From positions 42,558,927 through 42,622,926 of the forward strand of contig CM055101.1 in the NCBI GenBank assembly GCA_029204225.1: DNA of 64,000 nt, given 5' to 3'. The notes beneath the pieces were generated by a model. The model worked only from the letters and a program-made list of their open reading frames with translations. It had not been told where the DNA came from and searched no databases. The position numbers were made by a program, and so were the translations under genes. Shown here in pieces: positions 13,285 to 25,688 of this stretch. This DNA is from Diphasiastrum complanatum. Lineage: Eukaryota; Streptophyta; Lycopodiopsida; Lycopodiales; Lycopodiaceae. The number at the start of each line of letters is the position of its first letter. Within the stretch, counting starts at the first letter, position 1.

Positions 13285-16200
13285 TTTCATCTTTGTGCTG
13301 ATAATATAGATTGATTCGGCTTGTCATTCCTCCCTATAATTGAGATCCACTTGGAGCAAACTTGTATGAAAGATGGAAATTTTTTACCGTCATTTGGTTT
13401 AAATCATTCATTCTACATCAAATAATTTATTTTACTTACATACAGGGCTGTGTAGTGTCAAATCTCACGCCTTAGAAAGATGAGGTTTGATACATTAGAG
13501 TGGGCAGAGTTCCATGAGAGTGTAGCATAGTATAAATAGGCTTCGATGTATTTTTCTACAATTCTTGAATCTAAAGTGGATCCTCAAAGGAAAATTTTGA
13601 TTGGAAGAGTGCATTGCAGCTTTGATCTTACAGATCCGAACTATTTGTCACCTATCAGAATGTGATTGCTTTACTCTGTTCCGTATTTCAATTGTTATGG
13701 TTGAGATTTTAATGGCATGCAAACTACGACTTCGTTGCAAATGGCACTTTCTTGTTCACTTTAAAGCATGCAACAAGTGGTGGACTAAACAAAATGTACC
13801 CCTGAGTTACAACTTACTTCGTGGTCCAGAACTGACGTTCTACTTCACAAAGGTTTTCTCACTCTGAGGCAGCGCAAGGTTAAAACCAACATGGCCAAAA
13901 TTTGACTCAGGAGATTGGCTGCTCCACGCTGTACTCACAGCCAGTGACTCAAGATGTTGACTATTCTTCCTAGATCACTATCGTACACCTATTGCATCCT
14001 TGGGACTGTCTAAATGTCTCTTGGGCCATCAAGCCATAAAACCTCAAGGTGAAGGTCAATGTTTTGGGTACCCTCATAATTCTTGAGCCAGGATATTGAC
14101 TGTCTCTCTTATCTCAAGGGGTTTTAGAAAAGAGTTTTACGGCCTAATGGCTTCTGTTGCACATCTGCCCCTCGAACCTTGTTTTCTCTTGGATCAATTT
14201 CTAAGAGATCAAGATTCGGGTCAAGATATTTTCAAGGATCCTAGGGGTTATGTGGACTGACTAGGGAGTTTTTGGGGCTGCGTCTAATGGTTCTGAAGGT
14301 TTTCAGACATCTTGACCCACACTGCAGGTAAGCACCTTATCTCTTGAGGGTTGACCAAGATCACTTGTGTGACCTCAAACCCACATCCCCTACAAACCTT
14401 TCAAACAACTGTTCCAAAACTCCAAAGGGCCTTGAGCCATGGGGTTCCCAATTTCAGCCCAATCCATCTCCTTGGGTGTATTAGGGACAGTTGGAGAGAT
14501 CTTGACCCAAATCCCGGGTTCTAAGAGGCAGTCCTAAGGGGGTTTGGGGTTGCATCGACCTTGGACCTCGATCTGCCCCTCATCACCAACAGGCTCGTCA
14601 AGCTTGTGTATTTATTGAGTCTTATAATTTTCAAGTTATGAATTTTTATGATCTCACTTTTCTTTGAGAGAACGAGACATTAATGCTTTGAAATCTTTGT
14701 TAATGTTTTTATTATCGATGGCATTGTTTGTATAGGAAAACAATCCATTTCATTGATGATTACCGTTGGTAGGCTAATGACTGCAGCCCCTTTTTTGAAG
14801 TAGTTTCTAGTGTAATTTCGTGGCATTTTTTTCATCATTAGCTAGTGATGTGCACGATAAACATAATATTCTATGCTAAGGTGTCAGACTACAAAATAGG
14901 TGCAATTAACATTCAACAGCTTGATCCCTAATCTTCTCATTAGTATATCACTAGATTTAACTAAGGCTGCACAAAGCCTGAATGTTTAGGCATTGTGAAG
15001 ATATTTAATAATATGTTCTTGTTTAACACTAGGTGGGCTTTCCTTCTCAATTTAAACACATGATCTTAAACATCATTTCTTGTGGGACGTGACCCTTTTA
15101 CATTGCTTAGTCATTTTGTAGTCTTGCATGGCAGAATTAAACAATTAGAGAAACACCACCATGCTCAACTCTCAGTACACCTTGTTTGTAAGCATCTGGA
15201 TGCGCTTGCTCAAGGCCTGTGTTCCAATATGTGATCTTGGGCAAGGTGATCCTACTTGATTAATGACCAGGGATCAATCATCGTGAGTATACGAGTGCTA
15301 GCATAGAGGAACCAAGTATCAACAAAATCATGATAACCATCGCTTACAACAACATAAGCCTGGATGACATTTTGTGGAGCTATGGAACTGCTCGTGTCAT
15401 GGAAGATAATAGAAGGCAGAAATAGCAACTGTGTATCATCGATGCTCATAAAAATAACAATCACCACTGTGAGAAAACAAGGAGCTGAATTAAATTGAAC
15501 TAAACACCAACATAGCAAAACTCATGACAAACTCTTCACCCACCACCCTCATCTTAATAGAGCAGTCTGATACATGGTGGTGATGGCATGGTGTGGTGGT
15601 TGGTTCCTTGCCCACGAAGTACATGGGAGAAGGATGTAGGTCATTACCAGTAATCTAGCAAACCTCAGAAACTTAATTGTTTAGGGCCAGTTATAAGGCC
15701 TCAAAATTTTAACAAAACCTAGTAATCTTTTATTGCAAACTAGGACCGCTCCTAGTATTTCCAAATTAATGCTGTTTTAACTATCACAATTGACAATCTG
15801 TACTTGGAGTCACCAAATGCGTAGCCACTTTTCAAAAGTTAGTGAACTACATCATGAAACAAAGTCCTATGAAATAAGTCGTCGTATACTTTGAAGACAT
15901 ATTGATATTCAATGCCATACTCGTGCCCAACTGCTGCGAAGTGACATCTTAGGGGCTTGCCCTTTCATGGCAGTGCCCAAACTGACATTGCTGCGTTGCC
16001 TAGCATTGCTACATTGTACATATTCGACCATTAGTAGCTTAACACGTTGCAAAAAAAAAAAACCATTCAACTCATATTGGCAATCTCATTTTTCGTAGGT
16101 GATAGGTTTTTGCCAAACATTTTAGTTTGCTGATTTCTTGTTCAAAAATTTGAAAATTGAAATTTTTGGATTTTTGGATTTAGTTGACACTCTTCACATC

Positions 16201-17415
16201 GATCCGATACACTCCACTCTATCTTAGCCTATCCAAATTGATGCACAGGAGGAGCATATGTTCTTTTGGGCTAGCTACATATTTATAAATATGTATTCTT
16301 TAGTTGTAGACCCTCTTAGTGTTTCACTTGACAAAGATTTGGTTTCAATTGGTTCTTAGACTGCCAAGTGTCCCCTTTGATACTCTCAAAATATTTTGTG
16401 CATGTAATGTATGTCCAACTTCGACAAACATTTTTTGTTGTTGAACTGTTGCTGGTAACATTGGAACTGGTGCTATTTTGTGGTGTCATAGCCTATGTTA
16501 TACCACGTCCAAAAAGCACTAGTTGCCATGTTCTATGCTTTGACATAGTGGCATCACTATTTACATTGGGTGTCTTTTAATTTATATATGAATCTCCAGT
16601 CCTTATGCTAGTTTTACACCTAATGAAATTTTAGAGAATGTTGATATTTCTATGTATAGTTTTTAGACTTTTCAATTTCACATATGATATTATTCCCATA
16701 AAATAATGTAGTCAATGATGCCTTATCATGCCGTCTATTATTTATGTGTTTTCATACCATTTTTGTCAACAAAAAGTTTGATACCTTACGAGATACTTAT
16801 GCCCAGTGCCCTAACTTCAAAGATCAATACACCAACTTCAAAAGTCTAGATTCTTCATGTCACCAAGTCTACTTTATCCAAGCACATCTTTACCATTGTA
16901 AGTGTGTTATGCATACCATGTGTTCATGTCTTACACACTTGGCTCCTCTCTAATGCTCATGCATATGCTTTTGTTGTCCAATTTGAGTGCCAAAACTGCT
17001 TCATCCCTCTTAGAACATGTTTTTCCTTCCATAGACACAACACAACCATAGTACTTGTACAACTGTGGTAGACATATCCTCAAACAATATGCATTTCATT
17101 CTTGCTTTGCGAGGGGATGACATTTTGAGAGTAACAAACATGCGAGTTTTGTGAGATGTGCATACTATATTTGATAATTTGATTAAAGTTTATTTGTTAG
17201 ACATGCATGTTGTCCAAGGTTTATTCCAAATCGTCACAAACAATTTTGGAAAAATGTGCAAAAAATTTCCATAAAGCAAATTTATAAATGTGGCATGTCT
17301 CCAAGGAGAAATGCGATACTTGCTCTAGATTTGTTGCGAGCCACTTAAACTTGAAACTTAGCATTAACACATATATAAAATTGAAAGCTTAAACTTTAGT
17401 CAAATCCATGCCAAC
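13285..17415. other. Intergenic stretch without recognised gene
   Basis: Follows the importin stop codon. The first ~150 bp presumably hold the 3' UTR; AT-rich words such as AATAATTTATTTTA (near 13420) could serve as 3'-end signals. The rest shows only short random ORFs and no domain I recognise. A block at 13900-14600 is more GC-rich and repeats short phrases such as CTTGACCCA, possibly old retroelement sequence. Confidence 0.5.
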
Positions 17416-18099
17416 TGTGAAAGTACTGTACTTTAGGACCATAAATGGATCTACAAAAGATCCACAAGAGTGATTGGATGCTTGCTTAACAATCTATCAA
17501 AAAACTAGTCATCAAAAAGTTGATATAGATTGGCAAATTGACAAACAACAAGCATTAACTATCAAAAGCATTGATCAACATTGAAATCCGAGCCCACACG
17601 TGTGTACTATAGGCTGTAGTACGGCCTTCAAGCTGAGAAACAAGTAGAAATTGATTTGGTTGCATTTGGATCACAAAAACTCAATGTACATAGTGAACTA
17701 GCTTGAGATTGCCAATGAGCTCCAAAAATATTCTATCTTCTCATTATGGGAGCTTGGAATACATAGCAAATTCGACTTCCTTCTTGAAGTTAGGTGGATT
17801 TCCAGCATGTAATAAGGAAGTTAACTCACTCTTCTTGCCCTAAAATGAAACCCTACCCTAGATCCTAGAGTTATGCTTGGTAGGTAGCTAGTTGGTCAAA
17901 TTTTCACCTTAAACTTAGGTGTAGGTCCTAGAAAGTAGGGATGACCACCAAATGACATGACTCTCTTTGAATTGACCTAACCTACATTAGGAGTGGGTTT
18001 CCACGTGGCATCTTGGTCTTCCATGTGTGGAACCCAATTATACACAATATTTACAAAGTTCTACATGGCTAGATTTGCCAAAATAGGCTATTTTTTACA
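17416..18099 (-). repeat. 3' LTR of copia element A (684 bp) with adjoining polypurine tract
   Basis: On the minus strand it begins TGTAAAAAATAGCC immediately after the polypurine tract GAGGAGGAG (plus 18100-18110) and ends ...ACTTTCACA at 17416, so it has TG...CA ends. Positions 17416-17812 align with 22658-23052. The GAGGAGGAG/TG junction is the same design as at 40432-40443. Confidence 0.85.
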
Positions 18100-18493
18100 C
18101 TCCTCCTCAAATCTAGCCTTGGAAACAATAATGTATCTATATAAAATTCTAAGACCTGATCTTAACATCAGAAATGAATCATATTCAGGTTTAGAAGATG
18201 AATAATGAGCTCCTAAAGATGATGACATGATCTATCACCATATCCAAAATAGAGCTTCTTTGATCTTGATCTCCTCCAAGATGAATTGAAGAGTCTTGAT
18301 TCTTCCTTGCACCTTTGTACTTGATTTCTTCCATGTTGAGTGAAGATGCATGAACTTGAAACTTGCTCCTCCTTGATCTTGATGCTTCTCTTTGAAGGAA
18401 ATTTGATGTCTCCATGTCTTGTGAAAATCACATTGATCAAGATTACAAAACACGTACTTACTAATATTACCAAGATTTATCATGCTAAAATGA

Positions 18494-18916
18494 CTAGTCA
18501 AAAGTAAGCATGATTTTCCTAATCTTGTAATTACAAGTGATCTTGAACTTCATGAGGCTACATACTTGCTTATGGATATACGTGTCCTTCAAGGATGTTT
18601 CACTTATTCTCATAAGAAGCTTACAATTTGCCTCTCCAAAAAAAAAAACACATTTTTCAAAACAATGAGTGATTAACTCATTCTTGCTCTTCCAAAATCC
18701 GAGAGCACTCATTTGATCAAACAACCAATTTACTCTTAATTGGTTCATAACAATCTTTAGACCACTAAGACATAAAAACTTGTTCTTAAATGAGTCATTA
18801 CACATCTCATCTTCAACTTCCTTCTTGATGAAGCCCTCAAGTTGCCTCACGTAGTTTTCATAGCATACCTCGTTTTGCCTCATGTAGATCTCATAGCAAA
18901 ATGGTTCATCAAGCAT
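18494..18916 (-). CDS. Unrecognised ORF in copia element A (140 aa)
   Basis: Uninterrupted 140-codon ORF downstream of gag-protease, overlapping its end by 37 bp in another frame. No domain recognised. A central stretch (WLFDQMSALGFWKSKNELIT) has a counterpart in the neighbouring copia fragment at 22985-23227 (WLCHQMYALGSTKSKNEF), so it belongs to the retroelement family rather than arising by chance. It may be part of the polyprotein after the protease, left behind by the deletion of pol. Confidence 0.45.
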   Translation of the reverse strand: MLDEPFCYEIYMRQNEVCYENYVRQLEGFIKKEVEDEMCNDSFKNKFLCLSGLKIVMNQLRVNWLFDQMSALGFWKSKNELITHCFEKCVFFFGEANCKLLMRISETSLKDTYIHKQVCSLMKFKITCNYKIRKIMLTFD

Positions 18917-19893
18917 TGAAATAAGAAAAGTAAGGTTGAGAATGTGTCCTTTTGGAAAGTCACGTGGGAGCTAGCCCCACTATCAATCCACCAAGTGTCC
19001 TTTGAGTTGCTTTTGCTTGTTGGAGTGGATGTAGATGCCATCAAAGATGAGATCTCCTCATCTCCATCCTCTTCATATGCAAGGTTCCCTTGTTTGTCCT
19101 CCTCCTCTTTTGCTCTTAGCCCCTTGTAGCATTCGGATGCATAATGCCCCTTCTTTGAGCTTGATGTGTCATTCTCTTCTTTGGCCTCCTTGGGATGCTT
19201 CTTCTTTGCATTGGTCTTCTTTTTGCCCTTGAGTGAGAAATTGGGTTTCTCATCTCCATCCTGCAAAGACAATGAACTCATTCTTGCCTTGGTGTGGAGC
19301 ATTCTACACTCTTCAACCACTAATACACTGTGAAGTTTTTCTATAGTTGGCAAAGTGTCTTGGATGGCAAAACTTTGGACCAAATTTGCAAAGTCATCTC
19401 CTAGAACATTAAGAACAATTTGTACAAGCTCTCCATCATGAATCTTCTCTCCAATGGAAGCCAACTCCCTATTTAGAGACTTGATTTTGAGTACATAATC
19501 CTGTGCACTCTCCTCACTTCTCCTCATGCTTTGCAAAATCTGACTTCTAAGCATGAGTACTCTTGAAGTGTTACTAGATTCATAGATTTATTTTAAAGAC
19601 TCCCAAGCCTCTTTAGTACTAGTACATGCTGATACTTCTCTCAACAAATCATTGCTCACATTCATCTTCACACAATGAAGTGCAAGCCTAGATCTCTTCT
19701 TGTATCTAGCTAACTCTTGTGCACCTAGAGGTTCATCTTCATCTTCAATCAAGAACTCATAAAGGTCTTGGAGCACCAAGAGTGACTCCATCCTAACCTT
19801 CCAAATAGCATAATTTGTAGAATTCAATCTCTCACTAGCTTCTAGAAGGTATGCTCCAGCATATCCCATCTTACTAGTGACTTCTACAAACAA
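18880..19893 (-). pseudogene. Copia gag (UBN2-type) with start of protease, element A
   Basis: Gag of a Ty1/copia element forms the particle shell and binds RNA. The N-terminal half (19893-19588) has the typical pattern LNSTNYAIWKVRMESLL ... TSTKEAWESL. An in-frame TAA at 19588-19590 interrupts it, and the same frame resumes with QDYVLKIKSLNRELASIGE. The zinc knuckle is degenerate: GHYASEC remains but the first two cysteines are gone. The protease signature WWIDSGASSHVT follows near 18970, after which the frame is lost. The match to the gag at 53340-53990 shows the same family. Confidence 0.85.
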
Positions 19894-19904
19894 GAAATAG
19901 ATTT

Positions 19905-20116
19905 GATTGACTTGAAACTCACAAAGGTCTCACACTTGTAGTGTTTTACTCAAATTTGATTTCTAATCCAACAAATGGACTTATAATCACAATTCTATCA
20001 CTCCCTCACAAAGCTGAAATGCAGATAAGATGAAGTGAAAACTACTTTCAAACAAATCTTGCCAAGAAATGGATTTGATTGCCTCTAGAAACTCACTAAG
20101 GTCTCTCTCTTGTAGT
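19905..20116. repeat. Duplicated leader segment of element A (partner split at 22106-22240)
   Basis: The segment 19905-20065 recurs as 20085-20116 plus 22106-22235, with near-identical words such as GATTTCTAATCCAACAAATG. The leader therefore held a tandem duplication, and the second unit was later split by the TIR element. The first unit acts as an empty-site reference: CTTGTAGTGTTTTACTC here against CTTGTAGT / GTTTCACTC around the insert. Confidence 0.75.
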
Positions 20117-22105
20117 CATTAGAGGAGTTCCAAGCACCAAAAGGGCTATTTGTCAAGATGCTTTTATTGAATATTCAACTATTCAATGTACATGTGGCCC
20201 AATAAAGTTTTTACACCTGTGAAAGAACGTAACGTTGTTTGTCGGTCTGAAAAAATTTGGAGTTTTCTGGTAATATTTTGAACATTTCGAAACTCCCGCT
20301 GGGCAGGGTCTGTAGTTGTGATTTGACAATACTTGCTGCCCGCAAGACTCCTAACCACCTGACAAATTTTAAAACTTATGGTTAGTAGTAGTATATTTTG
20401 AGAAAAGCATAGTTAAACAAAATTACATGTTTTAAAGAGGGCCAACCTACAAGAAGCTGCAAAACATCATCTACAACAACATCAGCCATTAAACTACAGA
20501 TGAGTAGAACAACAATAGAAATTTTTTTGATATTTTTATAGAATCATAATCAAGATGTGATCATTCCAATGTATTCTACATGAAGAGTAGATGATTTTTG
20601 CTTTTTACCTAATCTCCATACGAGTTCAAATAAGAAAGTTATGGCTAACCAAAGATTTTGATGATGTGGCATATCGCCATGACGTGAGAATAGACCAGTT
20701 TTCTTTACAAGAATGCAGATTCTTGCATGGTGGAGATATTCCAATGGATTCTACATGAAGAGTAGATCATTTTTGCTTTTAACTTCATCTCGATCCGAGT
20801 TCAAATAAGAAAGTTATGGCTAATCAAAGATTCTGATGCTGTGGCATATCGCCATGACGCGAGAATAGACAAGTTTTTTTACCAAAATGCAGATCCTCGC
20901 ATGATGGAGATATTCCACATCATCAAATGCCACTTCATCAAATAATATAAATACCACATCATCAAATGCTTATCTGGTACTATAAATCTTTGATCTACCA
21001 TTACTTTCTTATCTGAACTCTGATAGAGATGAAGTCAAAAGCAAAATTGATCTACTCTTTGCATAGAATATGATGATGTGGCATATCGCCATGATGTGAG
21101 AATGGGCATGTTTTTCTAACCAAGATGTAGATCCTCGCGTGGTGGAGATATTCCACATAATCAAGTGTCGCATCATCAAAAGCTTATCTTGTACTATAAA
21201 TCTTTGATTTACCATAACTTTCTTATATGAACACTGATAGAGATGAGGCCAAAAGCAAAATTGATCTACTCTTTGCATAGAATATGATGGAATGTTCGTA
21301 TCTTGATTATGATTCTATAAAGATTAAGAGCTTGCATTTCCATTTCATAATTGACCTCTTTTTAATTTGCATTTTCAAATTTGAAAAGACATAAAAGCAA
21401 AATTCAGACCCAACTTCAAGTTCTCCCTTATTTTAATAGTTCAAGGGAAGAGGATTTGAACCTCTACAAGGTTAATGCTTGTCTTCCAAACCCTTAATCC
21501 TACACAAAGGAGTGGTTAATCTAATAACAGAGGGAACATCTTACTCAACCAAGAAGCTGGAAACGTCAATACATTATCTACAACAATATTAACTATTAAT
21601 CTAAGGGAGAGCAGAATAACAATAAACCTAAACATTGCAAAAAGCAATCACAGCACCTACAAGAACAAGACATATAGCATCAATAAAAAGTTGCAAAAGG
21701 AGCCCACATTGCTAAAACTTCCTTACAAAGCTCCTCAAAGTCATTCTGAGGACGACTCACAAGTATTCGACAAGCTGACATGCAAATTAGTGTGACAACA
21801 TGACTGGAGAAATCTAAAAGGCTAGAGGTTCTATTTATGTAAAACTTCAATCTTTTACACATGAAATTTTGGAGGGAATTTTCTCCCGCTTGTGGCGTGT
21901 GCTTTTTTTCCTGGCATCGTACTTTGTTTCATGCTCACTAGTAGTATACTTCAAAAAATGAGCCAGCCACACAACTTAGACGGCGGGCAGCACTGGAAAC
22001 TAAGAAAACGAGAAATTTTTTTGGTCATATTATCATTCTCTCTCATTCTCTTACTAAAGCACGATTTCTTATACGGCCCTTTTAGAATCGAAAACTCCTC
22101 TAATG
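20117..22105. mobile_element. 1.99-kb TIR DNA transposon, non-autonomous, inserted in the copia leader
   Basis: Termini are inverted repeats: left CATTAGAGGAGTT (20117-20129), right AACTCCTCTAATG (22093-22105), with a further AAAAGGGC/GGCCCTTTT match giving about 30 bp of imperfect TIR. Comparison with the duplicated, uninterrupted leader at 19905-19965 places the insertion precisely between TAGT and GTTT. No convincing target-site duplication is seen and no transposase is encoded. A related right end ends at 58850. Superfamily is not assigned; the ends are not the CACTA or simple Mutator type. Confidence 0.75.
20535..21332. repeat. Fold-back array of ~180-bp units inside the TIR element
   Basis: Outer arms 20535-20570 and 21295-21332 are reverse complements (TAGAATCATAATCAAGAT and complement). 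Inside, 20556-20735 and 20736-20920 are head-to-tail copies, while 20985-21060 and 21185-21280 carry the same AAGAGTAGAT...TTGCTTTT block inverted. The word GTGGCATATCGCCATGA occurs three times in one orientation (about 20671, 20841, 21074). The whole could fold into a long hairpin. Confidence 0.75.
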
Positions 22106-22644
22106 GTTTCACTCAAATTAGATTTCTAATCCAACAAATGGACTTATAATCTCAGTTCTAGCACTCCCTCACAAAGTTGGAATGAAGATAAGATGATGTA
22201 AAATCTACTTACAATCAAATCTTGTCAATTTTGGCTATTCAGTAACATGACTAAATATCCCTCACACTTTTTGATGTACTTTCAAGACTTGTAAAACAAG
22301 TTTAGAGGACCTGATTTCAGCCTAGATTAATTAGATCTCATGACCCTATGTCAAATCTAATCAATGGCACTCAATCTTGGTAGCTTATCCTAAGATTTCC
22401 ACCAAAAATTATATCAAAAGCTCACAAATTGAATTTATTTGGATCAAATGAATACCATGCATTAAATGCAGGTTCAGAGGTACCCAAACATGTGGATAGT
22501 ACGGATATGGACCCCTACCAGGTTTGGGATCAAATCTCCTCACCAGAATCAAGATTCTAGCTTGCCCTCTCAATACTAGTTTTTAGCACCAAAACTTGCT
22601 AAACATGGATTTACATTAGATCAATGGCTTATGCTCTTGTACTT

Positions 22645-23052
22645 GGCTCTAATACCATGTGAAAGTACTGTACTTTAGGACAATAAATGGATCTACAAAA
22701 GATCCACAAGAGTGATTGGATGCTTGCTTAACAATCTATCAAAAAACTAGTCATCAAAAAGTTGATCTAGATTGGCAATTCGACAAACAACAAGCATTAA
22801 CAATCAAAAGCATTGATCAACATTGAAATACGAGCCCACACGTGTGTACTACAGGATTTAGTACGGCCTTCAAGCTGAGAAACAAGTAGAAATTGATTTG
22901 GTTGCATTTGGATCACAAAAACTCAATTACATAGTGAACTAGCTTGAGATTGCCAATGAGCTCCAAAAATATTCTATCTTCTCACTATGGGAGCTTGGAA
23001 TACATAGCAAATCGGACTTCCTTCTTGAAGTTAGGTGGATTTCCAGCATGCA
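22645..23052 (-). repeat. PBS and truncated 5' LTR of copia element A
   Basis: PBS at 22645-22657 reads TGGTATTAGAGCC on the minus strand, directly next to the LTR end ...CTTTCACA at 22658. The LTR matches 17416-17812 with scattered substitutions and stops abruptly at about 23052, where sequence from another copia fragment begins. About 290 bp of U3 are missing. Confidence 0.85.
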
Positions 23053-24680
23053 ATGTAAAAACATGATTTTTCACACTATGAGTAACAAACTCATTCTTGC
23101 TCTTAGTAGACCCAAGAGCATACATTTGATGACACAACCACTTGCTTTCAAAATGATTTGGAAACATATCTAAGCCATTAAAGACATGAAATATGTCCAT
23201 ACAAGAGGCATCATATAAGACTAGCATTGCCTCACTTGAACTTGAGATGTAGAAATCTCAAACCAAGATGGTACATCAAATAATGGAAGAGAAGCAAAAG
23301 TGAATATGTTGAAGTAGATACCACCTGAAAATCACCCCTCTTTGCCATGAATTGTGAGCCTCATAGACTCGGCCTTGCCTTTTGAAGGTCCCCTTCAAAC
23401 CATGTGTTGAGAAGACTCGTCCTCAAGCCTTGGCAAATCTCCATCATGCACTTGGATTTTTGGTAGTTTTGAAAAATCTACCATCATCCTCTTGATTGAA
23501 ATTAGATCCTCCTTACTCCTTACATGCAAAGGAATATTGACAAAGCATATGGATCTAAAGATCCCAAAAGTATCAACTATTGCAATCTTCCTATCAAGCA
23601 CCATTGATAAGAGATACCTCCAATAGAAGTCTTCAATGTAGAAGTCACATAAAAAAGCACCATCTTTGCTTCTATGTGATTAGATAAAATCATCCACATG
23701 AACAAGATAAGAAAATTGATGTGAAGCAGAACACTTTGGCAATAGCTCTCCATGTGCGTTTTCCAAAGCACCATCTTCATGAGCCTTACCATCATGGAAC
23801 ATAGGTTGAGATACTCCAGTTGCCTTCTCCTCCTTGAGATGATCCAAGCTCCTCTTGACCACACTGCCACAAGGATTAGATTCCAGCTTGTAAATACTCC
23901 CACATCTAGTTCCTCTTGCTACCACATGACCATCCCTCTTAACTAAGCAAGCATCATTTCCAAAATCAACTTGGACACCATCATCTAGCATCTTGCCAAC
24001 ACTAATGAAATTCATAGTGAGATTAGGCACAAAAAGTACATCTTCAAGAATCATAGTGGATTCAACACCAATTGGTACACTACAATTCCTTCTATCTTGT
24101 ATTCACCATCAATAGGAATGAAAATAAACTTTCTAGAACCATTGTAAGGTGCAAGATGAGTGAAAGACTTTCTTGAACTAGTCATATGAGAACTAGATTC
24201 ATTTTTTATCCACCATGAATTTTCATTTTCAAAACTAGAAGAAGAGTACTCAGTACATAGACATCATGAGGACCTTCTTCATAACCTTCTATCTCACCTT
24301 CACTCTCCTTAGTAAGATTGGCTTGCTTGAGTAACTCTTTCTTCTTGAAACAATTAGAAGCAAAATGCCCCTTATTACCACAAAAGAAGCACTTCTTGTT
24401 GGATTTGCAACTTGTTGATGTTTGTGAGGAATCCTCATCACTCTCCTCCTTTGAATTGTCCTTCTTGAAATGTTGATGATGCTCTTTGCTCCTCCCTCTT
24501 GGCTTGTCCTTTGAAAATAGAGCTTTCTCTTCTCCAAGTTCCTTCAAAGAAAGTTGATTGATCCTCAATTGCTTGTTCTCTTGCCGATGCTCCTCGGAAA
24601 TGAGAACTCCTTGTAGTGCCTCCAATCTTGAAATTTCCTCCTTGATTGCATAAGATTGAAGATGGGTGCCAAAAAAATAT
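23053..24680 (-). pseudogene. Copia gag-nucleocapsid-protease fragment (element B)
   Basis: Second copia fragment of the same family. From 24660 down it has the end of gag (IKEEISRLEALQGVLI), a complete CCHC knuckle CFFCGNKGHFASNC (residues 79-92 of the ORF starting 24625), then the protease region. At the expected DSG the frame reads WIKNESSSHMT, so the catalytic Asp-Ser-Gly is replaced. The downstream protease/pre-integrase stretch (24054-23680) has VLFVPNLTMNFISVGKMLD, typical of copia. The last ORF (23227-22985) runs across the junction with the truncated LTR by chance. Integrase and RT are absent. Confidence 0.85.
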
Positions 24681-24993
24681 TCAAAAAACTCTTGGGTTTT
24701 GATGCATCCATCATCAAGAGGAGTATTTCGGAAAAGAAAAAGGTCAAAACTATCATTTTGATCTTATTGGAAGGCTAGAATTTTGGATTTTAGAACATCA
24801 TCAGGAGGAAAATCTATTTCTGAAATTCTAGTCCAATATGTATATATGCATTCAGAGATAAATGTGCAAGGATTCAATCGTCAGGATCACAAAAAAAGCA
24901 ACTGTGAGTATTGATATTTTTGATACTTTGATTTTTGTCATTCATAAATATCTAATAGTAAACTTGCCAATCTGATCATTTTTCTCTTGCAGG

Positions 24994-25688
24994 AGGAAAT
25001 GCACAACAAAGAAGATGATCTACCTTCTGAGGAGGAGTTTTTTAGAATCCAAAGTCAACTTGGTTTTCCACAGCCAACTGTCTATTCACCAACAATATTG
25101 ACATCGAAAGGTGGACATAATATTGATGGAGAGACAGTAATTAGGGAAGACAAAGTCGAATGCGTAAGTTTTTGTCTCTTATCAAGTACTAGTAGATTTG
25201 TTATGTCAGATTATATATACTGGAGCTTATTGTATTTTTTATTATTTTAGGAAACAATTTTCCTTGATGATTTCGCAATTCGTCGAGGAGGGCATAGATT
25301 TTCTGCTAGAGAATTTTCAAGAGATCATGCACTGAGGCACTATCTGAAGTCCTTCAAGAATAATGAGATAAGTGTTGCCCATTCAAAGTTTCATCAACAT
25401 GGTGAAACTATGATTATGACAATCAAGGCACTGTCTCATTTTCTTGGAGGACATAATTTCAATAAGGTGCATAAAATAATTTTTGTAAAGAAAACTATTG
25501 CGGTTAAAATTTTAGGATATGGACTAGTGAATTCCATGCTCAGATCATCTCATTTTGTAGTGTATGCTGCTTACGTTGATCTGAGTAAGCCTGCAAATTA
25601 TGAGCTATTGGATCCATATGAAAGAAGAAAATTGTTGCATGATTCTAAGTTGCAACTTTCATTGGAAAAAATATCGGAAGCAGATTAG
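24994..25688 (+). CDS. Unrecognised spliced gene (3' exons) facing the transposase-like gene
   Basis: Two good exons: 24994-25166 (acceptor ...CTCTTGCAG, donor GTAAGT) and 25251-25688 (acceptor ...TTATTTTAG, stop TAG). The joined frame is open, about 200 codons. Exon one is acidic (KEDDLPSEEEFFRIQSQLG); exon two is basic to mixed (DDFAIRRGGHRFSAREFS, LLDPYERRKLLHDSKLQLSL). A possible earlier exon ends at a GTGAGT near 24905. No family recognised. A second, 5'-truncated copy of exon two lies at 30831-31103 in opposite orientation, so the gene belongs to the same duplicated unit as the facing transposase-like gene. It may be a second transposon ORF; this is inference. Confidence 0.55.

Larger units (their letters stand above)
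17416..23052 (-). mobile_element. Internally deleted Ty1/copia LTR retrotransposon (element A)
   Basis: Read on the minus strand: truncated 5' LTR (23052-22658), PBS (22657-22645, TGGTATTAGAGCC, close to the usual plant initiator-Met site), a long leader, gag (19893-18880), a small extra ORF, then polypurine tract and full 3' LTR (18099-17416). The shared parts of the two LTRs are highly similar over about 395 bp. Integrase, RT and RNase H are missing, so the copy is non-autonomous. Its leader is interrupted by a 1.99-kb TIR transposon (20117-22105). No target-site duplication can be tested because the 5' LTR is cut at about 23052. Confidence 0.85.

Noticed and set aside
13900-14600. Possible retroelement LTR
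   Set aside because: Repeated CTTGACCCA phrases only; no TG...CA ends, PBS, polypurine tract or partner copy.
21425-21490. tRNA-like T-arm on the minus strand (AGAGGTTCAAATCCTCT)
   Set aside because: The T-arm looks perfect, but no acceptor pairing, correct variable loop or anticodon loop with U33 could be formed; not called as a tRNA.
22985-23227. 80-codon ORF as an independent gene
   Set aside because: It crosses the copia B / truncated LTR junction; open by chance and made of two unrelated pieces.
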